A stretch of 64,000 nt of DNA from Ypsolopha sequella (GCA_934047225.1 OW203990.1:22671045-22735044); one strand, 5' to 3'; shown: positions 35,459 to 48,459, counted from the stretch's first letter. The notes: a model not told the origin generated them from the letters alone. Numbers and translations are program-made.

Positions 35459-35908
35459 TAGGGTTCCGTACCCGAATGGTGCTAAACGCGACCCTATTAC
35501 TAAGCCTTTGCTGTCTGTCTGTCCATCTGTCACGGGGCCTCTACAGCTTCAGCCGTTATAGGTAGCGAGTTGAAATTTTCACAGAATACGTTTTACTTTG
35601 GCGTCTATCACGACAAATAATAATAAAAATAAACCGGCCAAATGCGAATCGGACTCGCGCACGAAGGGTTCCGTATCATTACCTATAAAAACGGACAAAA
35701 AAACATGTCTGTTCTATGGGACCCCCTTTAATATTTATTTTATTCTGTTTTTTTGTATTTATTGTTATAGCGGCAACAGAAATACATCATCTGTGAAAAT
35801 TTCAACTGTCTAACTATCACGGTTCATGAGATACAGCCTGGTTACAGACGGACAGCGGAGTCTTAGTATAGGGTCCCGTTGGTTACCCTTTGGGTAAGGA
35901 ACCCTAAA
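35459..35908. mobile_element. MITE with AGGGTTCCGTACCC ends
   Basis: It begins TAGGGTTCCGTACCC and ends GGGTAAGGAACCCTA, inverted ends. The interior contains CTGTCTGTCTGTCC and GGTTACAGACGGACAG, partly paired. This repeat type is common in moth and butterfly introns (general knowledge); part of it recurs at about 19475-19520. Confidence 0.65.
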
Positions 35909-38319
35909 AACGAAAGGGTGGTCACCAGTTGCTTTTTTAAACTAAACTAGAAGTTCACCCCGAACTGTGAACTCGCGAACCCCCAACCCCATATCTCGGC
36001 AACCACTTGACCGATTTGGCTCATGTTCGTACTTATAAATACTTTTTGTCTCAATTACTCGCCTATAGAACTTGTTCGCTGATCAGGGCCTCTATTTTCT
36101 CTCTAGAAGAAGCTTCAAGCATGATGTAATGCGTAAACTGACTGGGATAGACACACAAACACACCCTCCCTCCCACGTACACAACACACCATAACACTCT
36201 TATCTCCCTTCCATATATCTCACAGAATAACTCAAGTTTAATGTAAATTAGTAAATTCAATAGTATTATCCCTAGCATAAGAATTTTGTACTTACGTAAC
36301 CTTTTGTCACTGCAATACTTTGTTTACTCAAAAATAGATTAGTTGGTTGAAACTTGTCATTGGCTGAAATTATGTACAATACATAGACGTAAGTGTTTAG
36401 TTAAGATCAGCTGTAAGTTTCCTTAATAAATAAAACTAAAACTACCAAATTTCATGATGTTCCTATCGACGATACTCAAGTTATCGTCGGACAAACATTC
36501 ATACATACATACAAGCATACATTCTTTAAAAAATCATGAAAAATAATGGTCAATTTATTATATACTAAAATAATGAAAAACTATGCCCCAAGATGGTGAA
36601 TTTACTCGGAAAATAATTAAAAAAAAAACTTTTTGGAATTAAGCTATAGGAATTCGTTTACTAATTATGTTATTTTAAAAACGTTTTTTGCGTAATTCAT
36701 GTTTGGCTTGGAGCAATTTCTCGAGAATTTGCTCCAAATCTTAAGAATCGTTCCTTGAATATTCGACTGCATTCTAACAATGTGCAAGTTCTAGTCACAT
36801 TTATCGATGTAATGGCTGACCGGGCCGCGTCACAATCCGACGATACGTCGCGAATAACAGACACCGGAACACTCACTTTCGTCTCTCGAGGCGACGACTG
36901 AATGCCATCAACACCTATTGATCACGTCTACACGCCTGTCAGTTTATACGTACTTTCAATATGCGTGTTGTTGAAAGATGCCTTCCAACCAGCAAGACAA
37001 CCACCAGACGCACGCGGGCAGCTGGGCCCTTATGAGTTTACCCGGGATAAGCTTCTGATGCTTACTTGCGACTTAACGTAAAAACTCAAGTTCTAAACTC
37101 ACATAATGTTCCCTTATCCACAAATATGTTTACTGGATATTTACACCAGTTTTTGTAATATTTTATACTTTGGGCACGGTCCTCCATGCAAAAATTTGAC
37201 TGGAAGCTAGTAATTTTTTAATCAATGTCGCCACACACAAAAAACTAGACTGCCACCAGACCACTGTCAAATGTGTTCTAAAATACATGTTTTATCCAAA
37301 ACAATGCGATAAAAACGATTCAGCAGAATTTTGAAAAATTGTTTCTTTACGAACACTAAATCATGTAAATTGATGTATCATCAAGTTTTTGATATTTTTA
37401 CCACCGGTATCTCTAATTTCCAATGATCCTAGTTGAAACCGGTCTCATTTGATTGTTAAAAAAGACACAAAAAAAGAAAACGAATGAAAACTATTAAAAT
37501 TCGATCGTTAATTTAATAACCGTGGTGCTTTCGGTCTGCTCATTAAAATTATAAGCACTGCTCAAAACGCTGCATTCGTTCTGTCGCTTTCCTTTGCTCA
37601 CAGAGCAGAAACTACTTGCAGAGACTTTAATTACACGAGCTGAGGTGAACGAGGAAGGTGAAAGCGGCCACATAAAATAAACATACGTAATTCGCGATTT
37701 GCGCTAATGTTGCTCCTAGCAGCGAGCACTTTCGGTTTCACTCGTCCCCTTCTCGTCGTGTGTGTGATAAGGAGAATGTCAATATTGGTTGAAATATCTT
37801 GAGAAAGTCAGCGCTAACTGGGGAAGCCACTGGTTGTAAACAAACCGTAGGTGGAGAGGTCGCACATAAGTTCAGAGTCACATCTAATTAATTCATGCTT
37901 TACGACATCGACGACTTTTAAAACTTATTGAGTCCTCGTTTAGCGTTAACGACCAAGGAAATTGTGCAAATCGGGATAAGCGGACATCGAAGGAAACATT
38001 AATGTGAGATGTTGCTCAACGCCTCCACAAATATGGGAAATGGATAAGTAACGGGCTTTTTATATTTAGAGGCACCGAACACATGTACAGTTTTGTTGTA
38101 TCTTCTTTTTACTGTTTAAATTGTAAGCAATTTGTAAAGTTTCAGTTGAATTTGTATGGTTACATACATAGAACTGATTTGATCTCAATCTAGCCTCGGT
38201 GTTATCAGCGTGGTGGTGACAAGTGGACAAAGGCCAGAGTATCATCTATGAGCTGCCGCGGGCGAGAGTGGAACGCCCGTGGCACAATGACCATAATCGA
38301 TCCGACTGAGTCTACTCAC

Positions 38320-38403
38320 CGCTGCGGTGTCACTCGTTACGAAATCGAAAGCGTCCACAGACACGATGCCGTGTGACAAGAGCTGCGCCCGGTCAAGGAT
38401 CCA
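38320..38403 (-). CDS. Doa: Doa-type kinase locus, 28-codon cassette exon
   Basis: Between CATTTCTGCAG and GCAGCG/GTGAGT the frame encodes WILDRAQLLSHGIVSVDAFD, then FVTSDTAA. Both borders are strong and phase 0, so it can be included or skipped without changing frame. It fits after the 41654-42667 exon and before any phase-0 acceptor such as 22237. I recognise no domain. Assignment to the kinase gene is inferred from strand and phase. Confidence 0.6.
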
Positions 38404-38749
38404 CTGCAGAAATGACGCGGCAACAAGTTCACATTTTGTAACGTTGTTCATATAATGCTTTTTTGGCCTTTTTTGTAGGTGTTTACAATAAAGATGCCGC
38501 TTAATCTTTTTGGTTGTAATAGGAATATAGACCAATGACATCTTTAGTGACAATACATATCTTTATGTGTATTGATAAGCTACACGGAAACAAGAAACAG
38601 TTCCGGTACACCTAACTATTTGTTGACAATGGGAGCACCCTATTAACAAGGATTTTTTGGTACAACTTGAATTTCCCGTATATGACCAATTTATTCATGT
38701 GATTGTCAAAAAAGCGTTGTGCTGTGAGGCATGTCGTCAACTCGTCACA

Positions 38750-38900
38750 ATGACACCGTTGTGGAGCACCACGGCAGGCGCTGCCAGGCAGCGCTGGCGA
38801 CAAACAAGGCCGCGCCGGGTGAGCGATTACAGAGAACCGTGTCAGTGCAGCCGCGACGAATCGTGGCTCGTTCGAGGACCCCACCCGCGGGGGGTCAATG
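38750..38900. other. GC-rich patch of unknown role
   Basis: CG-rich sequence between AT-rich flanks, with frames open on both strands and no clear splice sites. It could be a promoter or first untranslated exon of an isoform. Confidence 0.25.
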
Positions 38901-39589
38901 ACAACATCGTTTTACAAACGCTTAAAAAAACATCATTTCCAATTGGTTTGTGTTTATGCTCCGACATTTTCTTTTTTCACCCCATTTACGTAGATGTCGC
39001 CGCTTACGAAAAATGTTTATCTGACAACATGCAAATATTGAAAAAGTTAGACCGTTATAAGCCGAAAATAAACTACAGGGAGGACGAGGTCGGACGGACG
39101 ACGCGCTTCAACGGTTAACAACCTCCAATTAACCTTAATGAGAAATAGTGCGGCAAGATATACAAACGTTTCTCTTAAATACCTGGGCGATTTAAGGAAG
39201 AAGAAGAAAATAGTGACTGATAAATGGTAGAGGTAATTAGTACGTAATCAGGGTAAGTCCCAGGTAAGTAAATCGTTCGGCGCGGGGTGTTGTCGTCATC
39301 GGGCGGCCAGCAGCGAGCGGCAGCAGCGGCGGGACCAGTCCGCAGTGAAAGTTGATCAGACGACAAGTACGGGTAAGCTTTTGACATTTGTCAGATGTAC
39401 GTGCGCCGGCCGCTAATGCTGCCATTAGTATTGACTGAACAACTCAAGAGCCAAGCAATGTTTCCTCAATCAGTTTACCGATTGCGAAGGCGCCCTTTGC
39501 TTATCTCACGTAGAGAAAGCTATTACAACACGAATTGTATATTACAACACAATAGATATGGAAGAGGCGAAAGAGGTGTGTCATGATCG

Positions 39590-39650
39590 TAGCATATGGA
39601 AATCTGTAGTCTCTGCCTACCCCTCTGGGAAACAGGCGTGAGTATATGTA
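39590..39650 (+). pseudogene. LINE reverse-transcriptase C-terminal fragment
   Basis: The plus strand reads IWKSVVSAYPSGKQA and a stop, identical to the family tail seen at 1353-1446 and 55890-56430. Only the last 15 or so residues remain. Confidence 0.65.
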
Positions 39651-39789
39651 TTGTATGTATGTAATACGAATTGTTACGAAAAGTTCCTGAAATCTCTACT
39701 CGAGCGAACGATACTACGAATAGCATCCAGAGTCTCGAACCGCTATCATGTCCCTTGAAGTCACCAGTTACTGTTATTTCAATTGTATG

Positions 39790-40218
39790 TCAAGAGGATA
39801 TGCGAATTTTATTTTTGTCACTGTCACTCTAAGCGAAAAGCGCAGTGCGAGAGGGGTGGATTCAGGGCAAAAGGGGAAAAGTTGGTTTTATATTTTTATA
39901 ACAAAACTAAAATAGCTAGCAAAATTTCAAATATCAAATCTCTAGATATTGTTGAAATACACCTAATAAAATATGTTTGAGTTCTGTATAATATGTTTCC
40001 TATTCGTCAAACGAGGAGAAAAAGTGTGTTTGAAGACCTCATTTCAACAATTATTTCTATAGAGGAAAATTTATCCAAACATGTTTTCCATATTCAAAAC
40101 CCTAGATTATAAAGGTATAGTCAAAATGCATATACCAGAAATTTATTAAAATTTTCCGTGTATTTCATGAAATACACAGAAAAGAAACACCCGTATTTTT
40201 TTTCGCATATCGCCTTAA
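39790..40218. mobile_element. TTAA-flanked MITE, copy A
   Basis: It shares its interior (CAAATCTCTAGATATTGTTG, ATTCGTCAAACGAGGAGAAA) with the copy at 45019-45440. The right end is CGCCTTAA; the left end has decayed to CAAGAGGATATGCG. Confidence 0.65.
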
Positions 40219-40401
40219 AGGCTCTAAAGAAGAAACTCGTGTAAACAACAAACACATCATAGCACCTACTGAATTGACAAATACTTTGCAAGTGAATTGG
40301 CACAGGACCTTGAACAATCACTGCAAGTTGTTATCAAGACGAATCTCTGCAAACAAAAGTGCTTGTGTTTCAGAGGTTTTGAGCCTTGTTAGTATTTAAA
40401 A

Positions 40402-40813
40402 GGTCTTTACATATGAAATTGCCGAAATTTTCTTACAGATTCATGAGTTCATCATTCCTGTAATTCAATAGCTATTTCAATTATTTGTTTTTTGTTTGAA
40501 AGTTGATTTCAAGGTTTTACATCTACGAATTAAATTTTGTTTATATTGCCAGTTTGATAACCAAAATAAAATTTTCAAAAACAGTTCGTCCTAAATGCCA
40601 TCCATTTCTATAAGATTCGTAATATTTTTTTACAGCTGACACGTTTTATAAATTAAAGTAACGATGATGTTAGCTTAATGTTGTTTCATTCATACACAAA
40701 AGAAAAAATATAATTTGGATTTGTCATTCCTAAAAAATGCAAAAATGTTAATACTGAAAATTTAGTTTCCTTCAAATTCTCTATAGAAAACGGCAATTTC
40801 ATATGTAAAGACC
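40402..40813. mobile_element. MITE with GGTCTTTAC ends (copy 2)
   Basis: This is close to the element at 3427-3851. Ends GGTCTTTACATATGAAATTG and CAATTTCATATGTAAAGACC form perfect inverted repeats here, so this copy shows the family ends best. Confidence 0.8.
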
Positions 40814-41653
40814 TATTATTTAGGTACTGGTGACTGAATTTATACTCCAGGTTGCAGACAATAATATATACTGTAATTAAACCACTAGCCTTGATGATTA
40901 TAACTGTGTCGTTTTATCGGAAAGGATACAAATTTGCACTAGGCAAAATGAATGGGCGAAATAAGCAACTCTTAGACAAGCAGCCAGGACGAGGTACCAA
41001 CTGCATACCGGTGCTGAGTCACGGCAAGTTGTGCAACGTTTTGCGCAACGTCGGCGTCGGCGTCGTCGGACCCTAGCAACTGTATGATATTTAAGTCGAA
41101 ATATTCATGTACACGTATTTACTTTAATACATCTTCTTTTAAACATGATAATAGCAATACCATTTCCTTTCAAGTTATTGTACTATCGAGCGGTTGTAGA
41201 AAGACGTGCCAAAATTCTCAACACTCCCATTATCATTACGGTCGTAGCGAGCAGGGCGATGGACGTTATATTTAGCATAATAACAATGCGTTGGCTACCA
41301 ATGTTAAGTTTAACCGAGTGGTCGACAATTCATGTGTAAAAACCTGATTCTACTGCACTCACAACCAGTAGCGGAGTCGATGCACTCGTAACAAGCAACA
41401 GAGCACAGCGGCGCACTTATTTTTTTATTTGTGCGCGCGCTTTAGACGATCTCGACTTCAAATGCATTTTAGCTGCGTCTCTCCTATTACTGAACGAAAG
41501 AGCGAGTCAAATTGACACTGAGCGGCACAAAAAGAGGAATTTTTGGATTTAAATGTTCTGATGTGTGATGTAAATATCGCTACAAAATGTAATGTTAGGT
41601 AAGTCGCAGGCAGGAAGTGGGCAGTGGGAGTGCGTGCGGGGTACATACGATAC

Positions 41654-42667
41654 GCTCCACTCGTGGTCGCGCATGCTGCGCTGGAAGGCAGCGGACTTGG
41701 GCGTCCAGGACTCGACGCCGAGGTAGAGCGCTGGCAGCTCGGCCACCTTCACCTCGAGCCGCTCCGCTAACCGCTGCTCCACCGTCTTGTTGCCGACGGG
41801 AGGACGCCCGTCCTTGCTGCTCGTGACGCGGCGTTCCGACCCGCTGTATCCGTTTAGTTTTTCCGCAGTGCAAGACGTCACGCTCCTCGGACCATCCATG
41901 CTGAGCATCTTGGCAGTGTCAGCCTTACTGTAACTTTTATATTGCGTTGATTCTGTGCCGTTCGCCGTGTGCGAATATTTCAAAGAATCATACGTGTCTC
42001 CGTTCAGACTGCTGTATTCGATAGTGTTCAGGTTAACATCTCCGTAAGCACGCTTCACTCTGGCATCGTACCCATTTCGTTTACTGCTACGCTCCTCGTG
42101 GTTCAGTTTGAGGAAGTTGTTTTCAAAACTAGTTTTACATTTAGGAACATTGTTTAAGTAGTCGCTATGGCTTAAATCTTTGTTATGTAGACCTTTATCA
42201 CAGCCCTTTTTGAGTGTATCTTGTATATTAATTCCGTTTCCGTTAATTCTGCTGTAGCTACTGAAGCTTACAAGTTCGGTGTTGGCAAGTTTATTATCGT
42301 TGTGGTCTGCGGCGTCCTTGGTCTCGAACTCGTGCCTTACCAGAGCGACGTGAGACCCCTCCTCCGCGTTGACGCCGTTGCTTCTGTGGTGCGGCTTGGC
42401 GATGGCGGTATCCGACTGGTTCCTGGTCTGTTCGCTAGGTACGGTCCAGGTGTCGTGCTTCCTCTTGTCGCTGCTCCAAGCCTTGGCCAGCGCCGCCTTC
42501 AGAGCTTCCCGCCGCTCGTGCACGCTCACCCGGGGGTACTCGTGTATGGGCACTATGGCCGGCGCGTATAGGGTCGACCGCGGTGTGGCTCGCGTTATGC
42601 GGAAACTTCTAAACTCCCTGTTGAACTCCGAATTCAGAGAATAAGCCGGTATTCTCGAAGTCACCAT
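41654..42667 (-). CDS. Doa: Doa-type kinase, far-upstream N-terminal exon (338 codons)
   Basis: An ATG at 42667 opens MVTSRIPAYSLNSEFNREFR; an in-frame GTG 21 bases upstream is less likely to be the start. It has a possible helix VHERREALKAALAKAW at about residues 50-65, then a long Ser/Asn/Lys-rich disordered stretch. The C-terminal part (VEQRLAERLEVKVAELPALY, then SMRDHEW) looks helical. It ends near AGC/GTATCG at 41654 or TAT/GTACCC at 41648, both phase 0 and both weak donors. I do not recognise the sequence. Belonging to the kinase gene is inferred from strand, lack of a terminal exon and matching phase. Confidence 0.6.
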
Positions 42668-44246
42668 TTTGAGAATGAAAATTTCCACCAGTTACTATAA
42701 CTTTGTTCACGGTCAAATTTATAATAGCACCGAGCACACTGGTCACATATCGTTTCTACCTGGAATAGGTAACAGAAGACGTGTTGAATGAAATATTGTA
42801 ATGTTTGATGTCGTGCAACAGGAGGTGCAAGGAGCGTTGGCGGAGGTGGGCCGCGACCTTCGCGGTGGGCAGTATAGCGGCGGTGGTGTGGCGCGGTGGG
42901 ACAACGCTCTGGTCAACGAACCTCTCCTTGCGGGTCGTCGCCGTTCGCACACCGATACTTGTTGCATAATGAATATTGGACAATTATCAGCGCTGCCCTT
43001 ACCCGCTATCTCGGTTCTGCGCTATTGCCCACCCACCCCGCTTACATTCGCAATTTATTCAAACTGACAATGAAATTTATCAACGTGGGCCGAGTGTAAG
43101 GGAAATATTGAATGTTCCATTACATTCGGCATAGAAACGGTATTTATTAAGTTGTAAATAGTGATAAGAAGTCATGTGCTCGCACAGTTTATAGAGCATT
43201 TACGCCGTATAAGTGCAACAAGTGTCGCCTTGGAGTCGTCCCTAATAAGGCCGGTGGCAGCTCTGCCATATGGCAGCAGCCGATACATCCTCGGAGCTGT
43301 CTCCACCACATCACAGCTGCACGCAAGCATGCAACTATTTAATTATAAGATACTTTAAACATACTATGCATTATTTTACACTCATCATTTGACTACCAAC
43401 TATTGATATAGGTATGTCACATGTTTTTGTTTGGTGGGGTGCAATAAAGAATATTGTATTAATTAGCAGAACTTCCTAGACTTTTTCGTTATGGACTTAT
43501 GATGGTATAGGAAATGCAACAGATCACATTTGAATTTCAAACATGTATTGAAAAACGAAACAATAGCAATACTGACATACTGGTAACGTATTTATAAGCA
43601 GAAATACGTGGACTATAAACAAATGCAGTGTCTTCAACCGATTGTTCATTGTACAATGAATATACATATTTTTATATGGCATTTATCTTAAATCAGTAGG
43701 GACAGTGTTAATTCTTCTGATATTTACAGGATTTATCCACTTAAACAAAAATATGGGATAAGATATAGCACATTTCAGACTCTATGGATATTGCCCGGTT
43801 CAATTATGTATGATTGTAGTTGCGTTCTAAATGATGGAGCTAAGGGCATTGTGCTCATTTATATACTAAAATAGACGTGCGATAATAAAACATATTTGTT
43901 TAATGGGCTCCCAATCGAATGCATAATTATTGTTCTCAAACAAATATCCTCCACACGACATCAAATACCACAAAACATTTAATTCAACACATTTTCATGA
44001 TATCCCTTTTGGATGCACATTTTTCACAAACTGAAAGATCACTACGCGCCTAATCATCAGCACCGATGGCATTAGATGGCTGCATCCCAATAATTGGCAC
44101 ATGAGTATCACAAACCGGGGGGTAACGACCGAGAGAATCCTGCAACGAGTTGAGTGAAACGCGACAGTAGACAATATGTGCGTAATGGAGAGCAGCCACC
44201 GGATATGCGTGCGGTGGTGGAGGCGGTCGACGCTCGGCGTGCATAC
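42668..44246. other. Upstream stretch without firm exons
   Basis: A CG-rich patch at about 42800-42960 may be the promoter or 5' UTR of the 41654-42667 exon. The remainder is AT-rich and I see no genes. Confidence 0.4.
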
Positions 44247-44455
44247 CTTCTCGATGCGCGCGCGAGAACTGTGCGTGCGGCGTGCGTGCACCGCTGCGAC
44301 TGAACCCAGCCTCGACTGGAGGGAGCACCGTGGGCCGAGGGACCCCACCGCCGGCCGCCGCCTCTCTCCACCACTCCACCACACTTGGGACTCTTAACGC
44401 CGGGCACTACGGCCGGAATCGCACCAGCAACCACCTTCCTCGGTACGCCCGACAT
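44247..44455 (-). CDS. Possible first coding exon of the RS-type kinase isoform
   Basis: An ATG at 44455 opens 69 codons (MSGVPRKVVAGAIPAVVPGV onward, ending LARASR) plus two bases before GAAG/GTATGC, a good donor. The phase-2 end fits the RS exon at 33451, rebuilding Ser and giving ASRSSEHSW. It is Arg/Gly-rich and strongly GC-rich, so the open frame may be partly chance, and the segment may be an untranslated exon. The block is in any case a promoter-like CpG-rich patch. Confidence 0.35.
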
Positions 44456-45018
44456 ACCGACTCGGAAGCCAGTTAGTCTTTACTGAGTCTACTATTTTAG
44501 CAGCTCTCAGCATTCTACTCTTCAAGTTAGCGATACCAACTTACGATGGGACTTCGCTTTCTTTGCGAAGGTTGTGGTTTGATCGCAGCAAATAGGTTTT
44601 TTGAGTGACAAGTTAACAACAAAGATCTCACCACAGCAGTGAGTGAGCCAACCACAAGCCGTGGAGCCAGCACAAATCCATTCATTTACAATTTAAAACC
44701 TAACACAATTAAAATACATGACCTCACCTTAGCGTGCGTACTGTGCAATGACTTGGTTACCAAATTCACCTTAATTATTCGTGAATGAGTTTCAATATTT
44801 ACCTGAAACAAAATGAAAATTTGTTAGCACTACAGTAAATGAAGAAAAAAATAAACATGCCAGCAATATTTGAGGACTATATAAAATGTGCTTAGTTGAA
44901 TTTTTTCCACTACTTTCTTTTTGCTGAAAAGAAATGTCAATGAGGCGACTTGCTTGACTTTGGTCAAATTAATATCGTTCTAAAGCAGAGGTTCTCAAAG
45001 TATTTTTGTCAGCCCTCT

Positions 45019-45440
45019 TTAAGAGGCTATGCGAATTTTATTTTTTTCACTGTCACTCCAAGCGAAAACACTCTCAGTGCGAGAGGGGCGGATTCAGGGC
45101 GAAAGCGAAAAATGTTAGTTTTATAATTTTTATAAAAAATCTAAAAAAACTACCAAAATTTCAAATATCAAATCTCTAGATATTGTTGAAACACACCTAA
45201 TAAAATATGTTTGATTTCCGTTCCGTTTCCTATTCGTCAAACGAGGAGAAAAAGTGTGTTTAAAGACCTCGTTTCAACAATTATTTCTATCGAGGAAAAT
45301 TTATCCAAACATGTTTTCCAATTTCAAAACCCTAGATTAAATAGTCAAAATGCATATACCAGAAATTTATTAAAATTTTCCATGTATTTCATGAAATACA
45401 CAAAAAATAAGCACCTCTATTTTTTTACATACCGCCTTAA
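45019..45440. mobile_element. TTAA-flanked MITE, copy B
   Basis: It starts TTAAGAGGCTATGCG and ends CATACCGCCTTAA, so TTAA sits at both borders and the ends are inverted. TTAA target duplication is the piggyBac signature. 422 bases, no transposase. Confidence 0.75.
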
Positions 45441-45991
45441 CAAAGGTTAAACTATAGATAGCAAGCAAAATCGTGATACGAATCCATTTAACGAATTAAT
45501 CAAATCAGAAACTGACATCTCTAAAATATATCTTAATTAAAAGGGGTGCGAGGGTGCAAAAAAAGAAATACTATTCGAAAGAATTATTTGCGGATTCTAT
45601 GATCACGCTTATTTTATAAATTTATTATTTATTAAGTAAAATTATGTTTCCCTCGTTATTTCAGAAAGCAAGCGATAAAAGATTTAAAAATATAGCGATG
45701 TTTCAAATGTCTTTCTTAATCATTATTATTAAGGCGAAAACACCGCGAATAATTTGCACTTTTTGGACGTTTTACAACTTTCAATAAGAACCTACTAGTT
45801 TTGTAAATTACTCGTAGTATAACATTTTTCTAGATTTCTTTTTCTACCCTTTAGTACAGAAACGCGATTTTACACTCAATAGACATTATTATTGAAATGT
45901 GGTCTGAAAACACAATCTTTCTTATATATTTGAAGAATAAGAATCATGTATAGTATAGCACTCAAACATATTTTATTAGGTGGGTTTTATC

Positions 45992-46415
45992 TTAAGGTGA
46001 TATACCGTGCTAGCAAAGGTCCCCGTTACTCCAGGCAGAAAGACCCGCAGTGCGAAAGGGACGGAATCGGGAAAAATTGTCAAAAAGTCGGTTTTAAATT
46101 AATGCAAAATTAACTAAAATAGCTACAAAAAATTCCATAACCAGTAATTTAGGTGTAGTTAAAATCCATCTAAATAAATATTTTTCAAGTCTGTATGCTA
46201 TCCTAATTTGTCAGAATATCAAAAAATGTGTAAATTTAGACCTGATTTCAATAATTATTTCTATCGAATGAAATTCCTCCTATCGCGTTTCTGATAGACC
46301 AAAATCTAGTAAAAGGTCCCAAAATTGTTATACTAATTTATTTTACTTGGAACTTCATTAAAAGGGCAGATAAATAACTTCAAAAAGTGTCAATTTCCAC
46401 GGTATAGCCCCTTAA
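45992..46415. mobile_element. TTAA-flanked MITE, copy C (diverged)
   Basis: It starts TTAAGGTGATATACCG and ends CGGTATAGCCCCTTAA, with TTAA at both borders. The interior is related to copies A and B (AATTATTTCTATCGA) but diverged, and is closest to 54265-54480. Confidence 0.75.
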
Positions 46416-47699
46416 CAATATCTAAATTTTGTGAATTCTCAAAGACCAATATTTCCTAATATTTAGAATGATTGGTTTAAAGATTGTACTTGAAATTAAA
46501 ATTGTAAATGAAATTTTGTAGGTCAGATGCATTTGTTATTCAAAGAACCATTAAAAGGTCAATATGATTTTACTGTTTGAAATAATAAGCTTATAAATTA
46601 ACCCCTTAATATGCGGTGCTTTACTATGAAACGCAGCAGCGCTGTGATTGGCTCTTAATGGGCTTTAGTATCGCTTAGCAATATTTTATAACTCAGAAAC
46701 TGGGGGTTAAAGTTTAACCGTTAAACACATAATAATACTTTTATAGTTTCGTCGAGAAAATACACTTTTATTCGATTTAACTTTCTCATAACTTTAATTT
46801 TCAACAACGTTTACAACGTGTTGATTAGTTTTTTAATAAATCTCTAGATGGCGCTTTACACTAAGTGACGTTTAAGTGGACAGTCGAATACGAAAAGCAA
46901 AAGCTAGCATTCCCCTGTATGACATTTTGACCTCTTGGAAAATGCATTGGAAGAAGTTGATCAAAAGGTCCGATTTGGGTCATGATAGAACAACTAATGG
47001 AAGTACTGCTAAACATAATATATACGCTTTTAGACATTTCAGCGCAGCTGGGTACAAAAACTAATTTGGGTCGCCTTAAGATGCACGTGTACGTGCGCGA
47101 TAAAAGCTTGATAAATCTGTTAATATTTTATTTTACAAAAGTAAACACACTCCCACTTGTTGATATTTAACTATTGTTATGACTAACGCTGGGCTTATCT
47201 CTGTCATTCACTACTAATATTGTTAATTTGAAAACTGGTTCTTTTGTCTATTAACGTATAACAACAAATTTTACTACCAACCAACGGATCGCTTTCGTAA
47301 TTTAGACTAATTAACGCTAGAGAAGCCGCGGACAAAAAACTAGTAAATTAATAAACTTTGAATTCTGAGCAATATTGTGGAGTGGGTCGATGTATGTACC
47401 AGGACAAGGAAATATCAGGACTATATTGTTAGAAGAGTAGAAATTTACATTTCAAAATGAAACATTTTAAGAAAGCTTTTCGAAAAGTTTTTGTAAGTCT
47501 TTACTTCAGGTAACTTTTCGTCGTTTGAAAGCTTTGGAAATATTTGGAAACCTCTATTTTAGGGTATACATTTCGCAATCTACATTTTCAGCAATTTGCT
47601 TACTGTGTTATCTCAACCTTTAATTGGGTGTTTTTAATAGATGACGTTTAAGATGCTTTTGATAAATAAAATAGATTAGGAGCGTACAGTCGGTAACTC
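46416..47699. other. AT-rich stretch without genes
   Basis: No element ends and no coding frame with splice context were seen. Confidence 0.4.
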
Positions 47700-48184
47700 T
47701 ATGTATCGAGTAACAAGATGGGACCAATTTGTAGTTTTGTAGAAAAAAAACTACACCAAAATAAATAGGGTTGGCTGCGCGCAACCTGGAGGATTTTGTT
47801 TTTGCTGACTCCAGGTTGCGCTCAACCAACCTTGTTTATATTGTAGTTTTAGTTTTCTACACAACTACGAATTGGTCAAATCTTGCTAAAAACGATGCTG
47901 GATAGATTTTTTCAAATAAATCGATCTTCGATAAAAGCAGGCTGACTCACTTTAGTACCAACATAGGACGCGTCAACCTCATTATTTTATACATTTTGAT
48001 ACGCTCTATCAAACATAGTAGAGCCTTATTTGTTACTTATTGACGTGATCTTTTATTAGATTTTTTTTTGTTTTTGCTGACTCTACAAATTCCTCCAGGT
48101 TGCGCCAGGCCAACCCTGTTTATTTGGATGTAGTTGTTTTTCTACACACCTACGAATTGGTCACATCTTGTTACTCGATACATA
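47700..48184. mobile_element. Long foldback MITE with inner duplication
   Basis: The arms start TATGTATCGAGTAACAAGAT and end with its complement at 48184. Each arm continues with ACCAATTTGTAGTTTTGTAG-like and GGTTGGC...CAACCTGGAGG. A second inverted block, GACTCCAGGTTGCGC at 47807-47870, duplicates part of the arm. Confidence 0.7.
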
Positions 48185-48459
48185 AGGTTACTCACGGTGC
48201 GCCCGTAGCCCAAAAGGATTTATTTGTGTAACGAGTGGCAATATCTTTGAGATATCAGATAAATGACAGTAAGACACAAGCAGACTGCAGAAGGTCGACT
48301 CGGTTATGAAACCGGTGCACATGGTACTCGTACTTGTAGGTAATTGGTGAAATATAATGTATGTATTTGGGCCACTGACAAAAATAAAACATCGTGATTT
48401 ACATTACACACATTACGTACGCGACCATTAATATACCACAAGTAAATCTGATGTCTGCA

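Noticed and set aside
38657..39118. Plus-strand 153-codon open frame
   Set aside because: It is on the opposite strand within the kinase locus, has mixed composition with a GC-rich patch, no family match and no splice context. Treated as chance.
43995..44384. Long minus-strand frame overlapping the candidate exon at 44247-44455
   Set aside because: It has no ATG before the donor at 44247; length is explained by GC richness.
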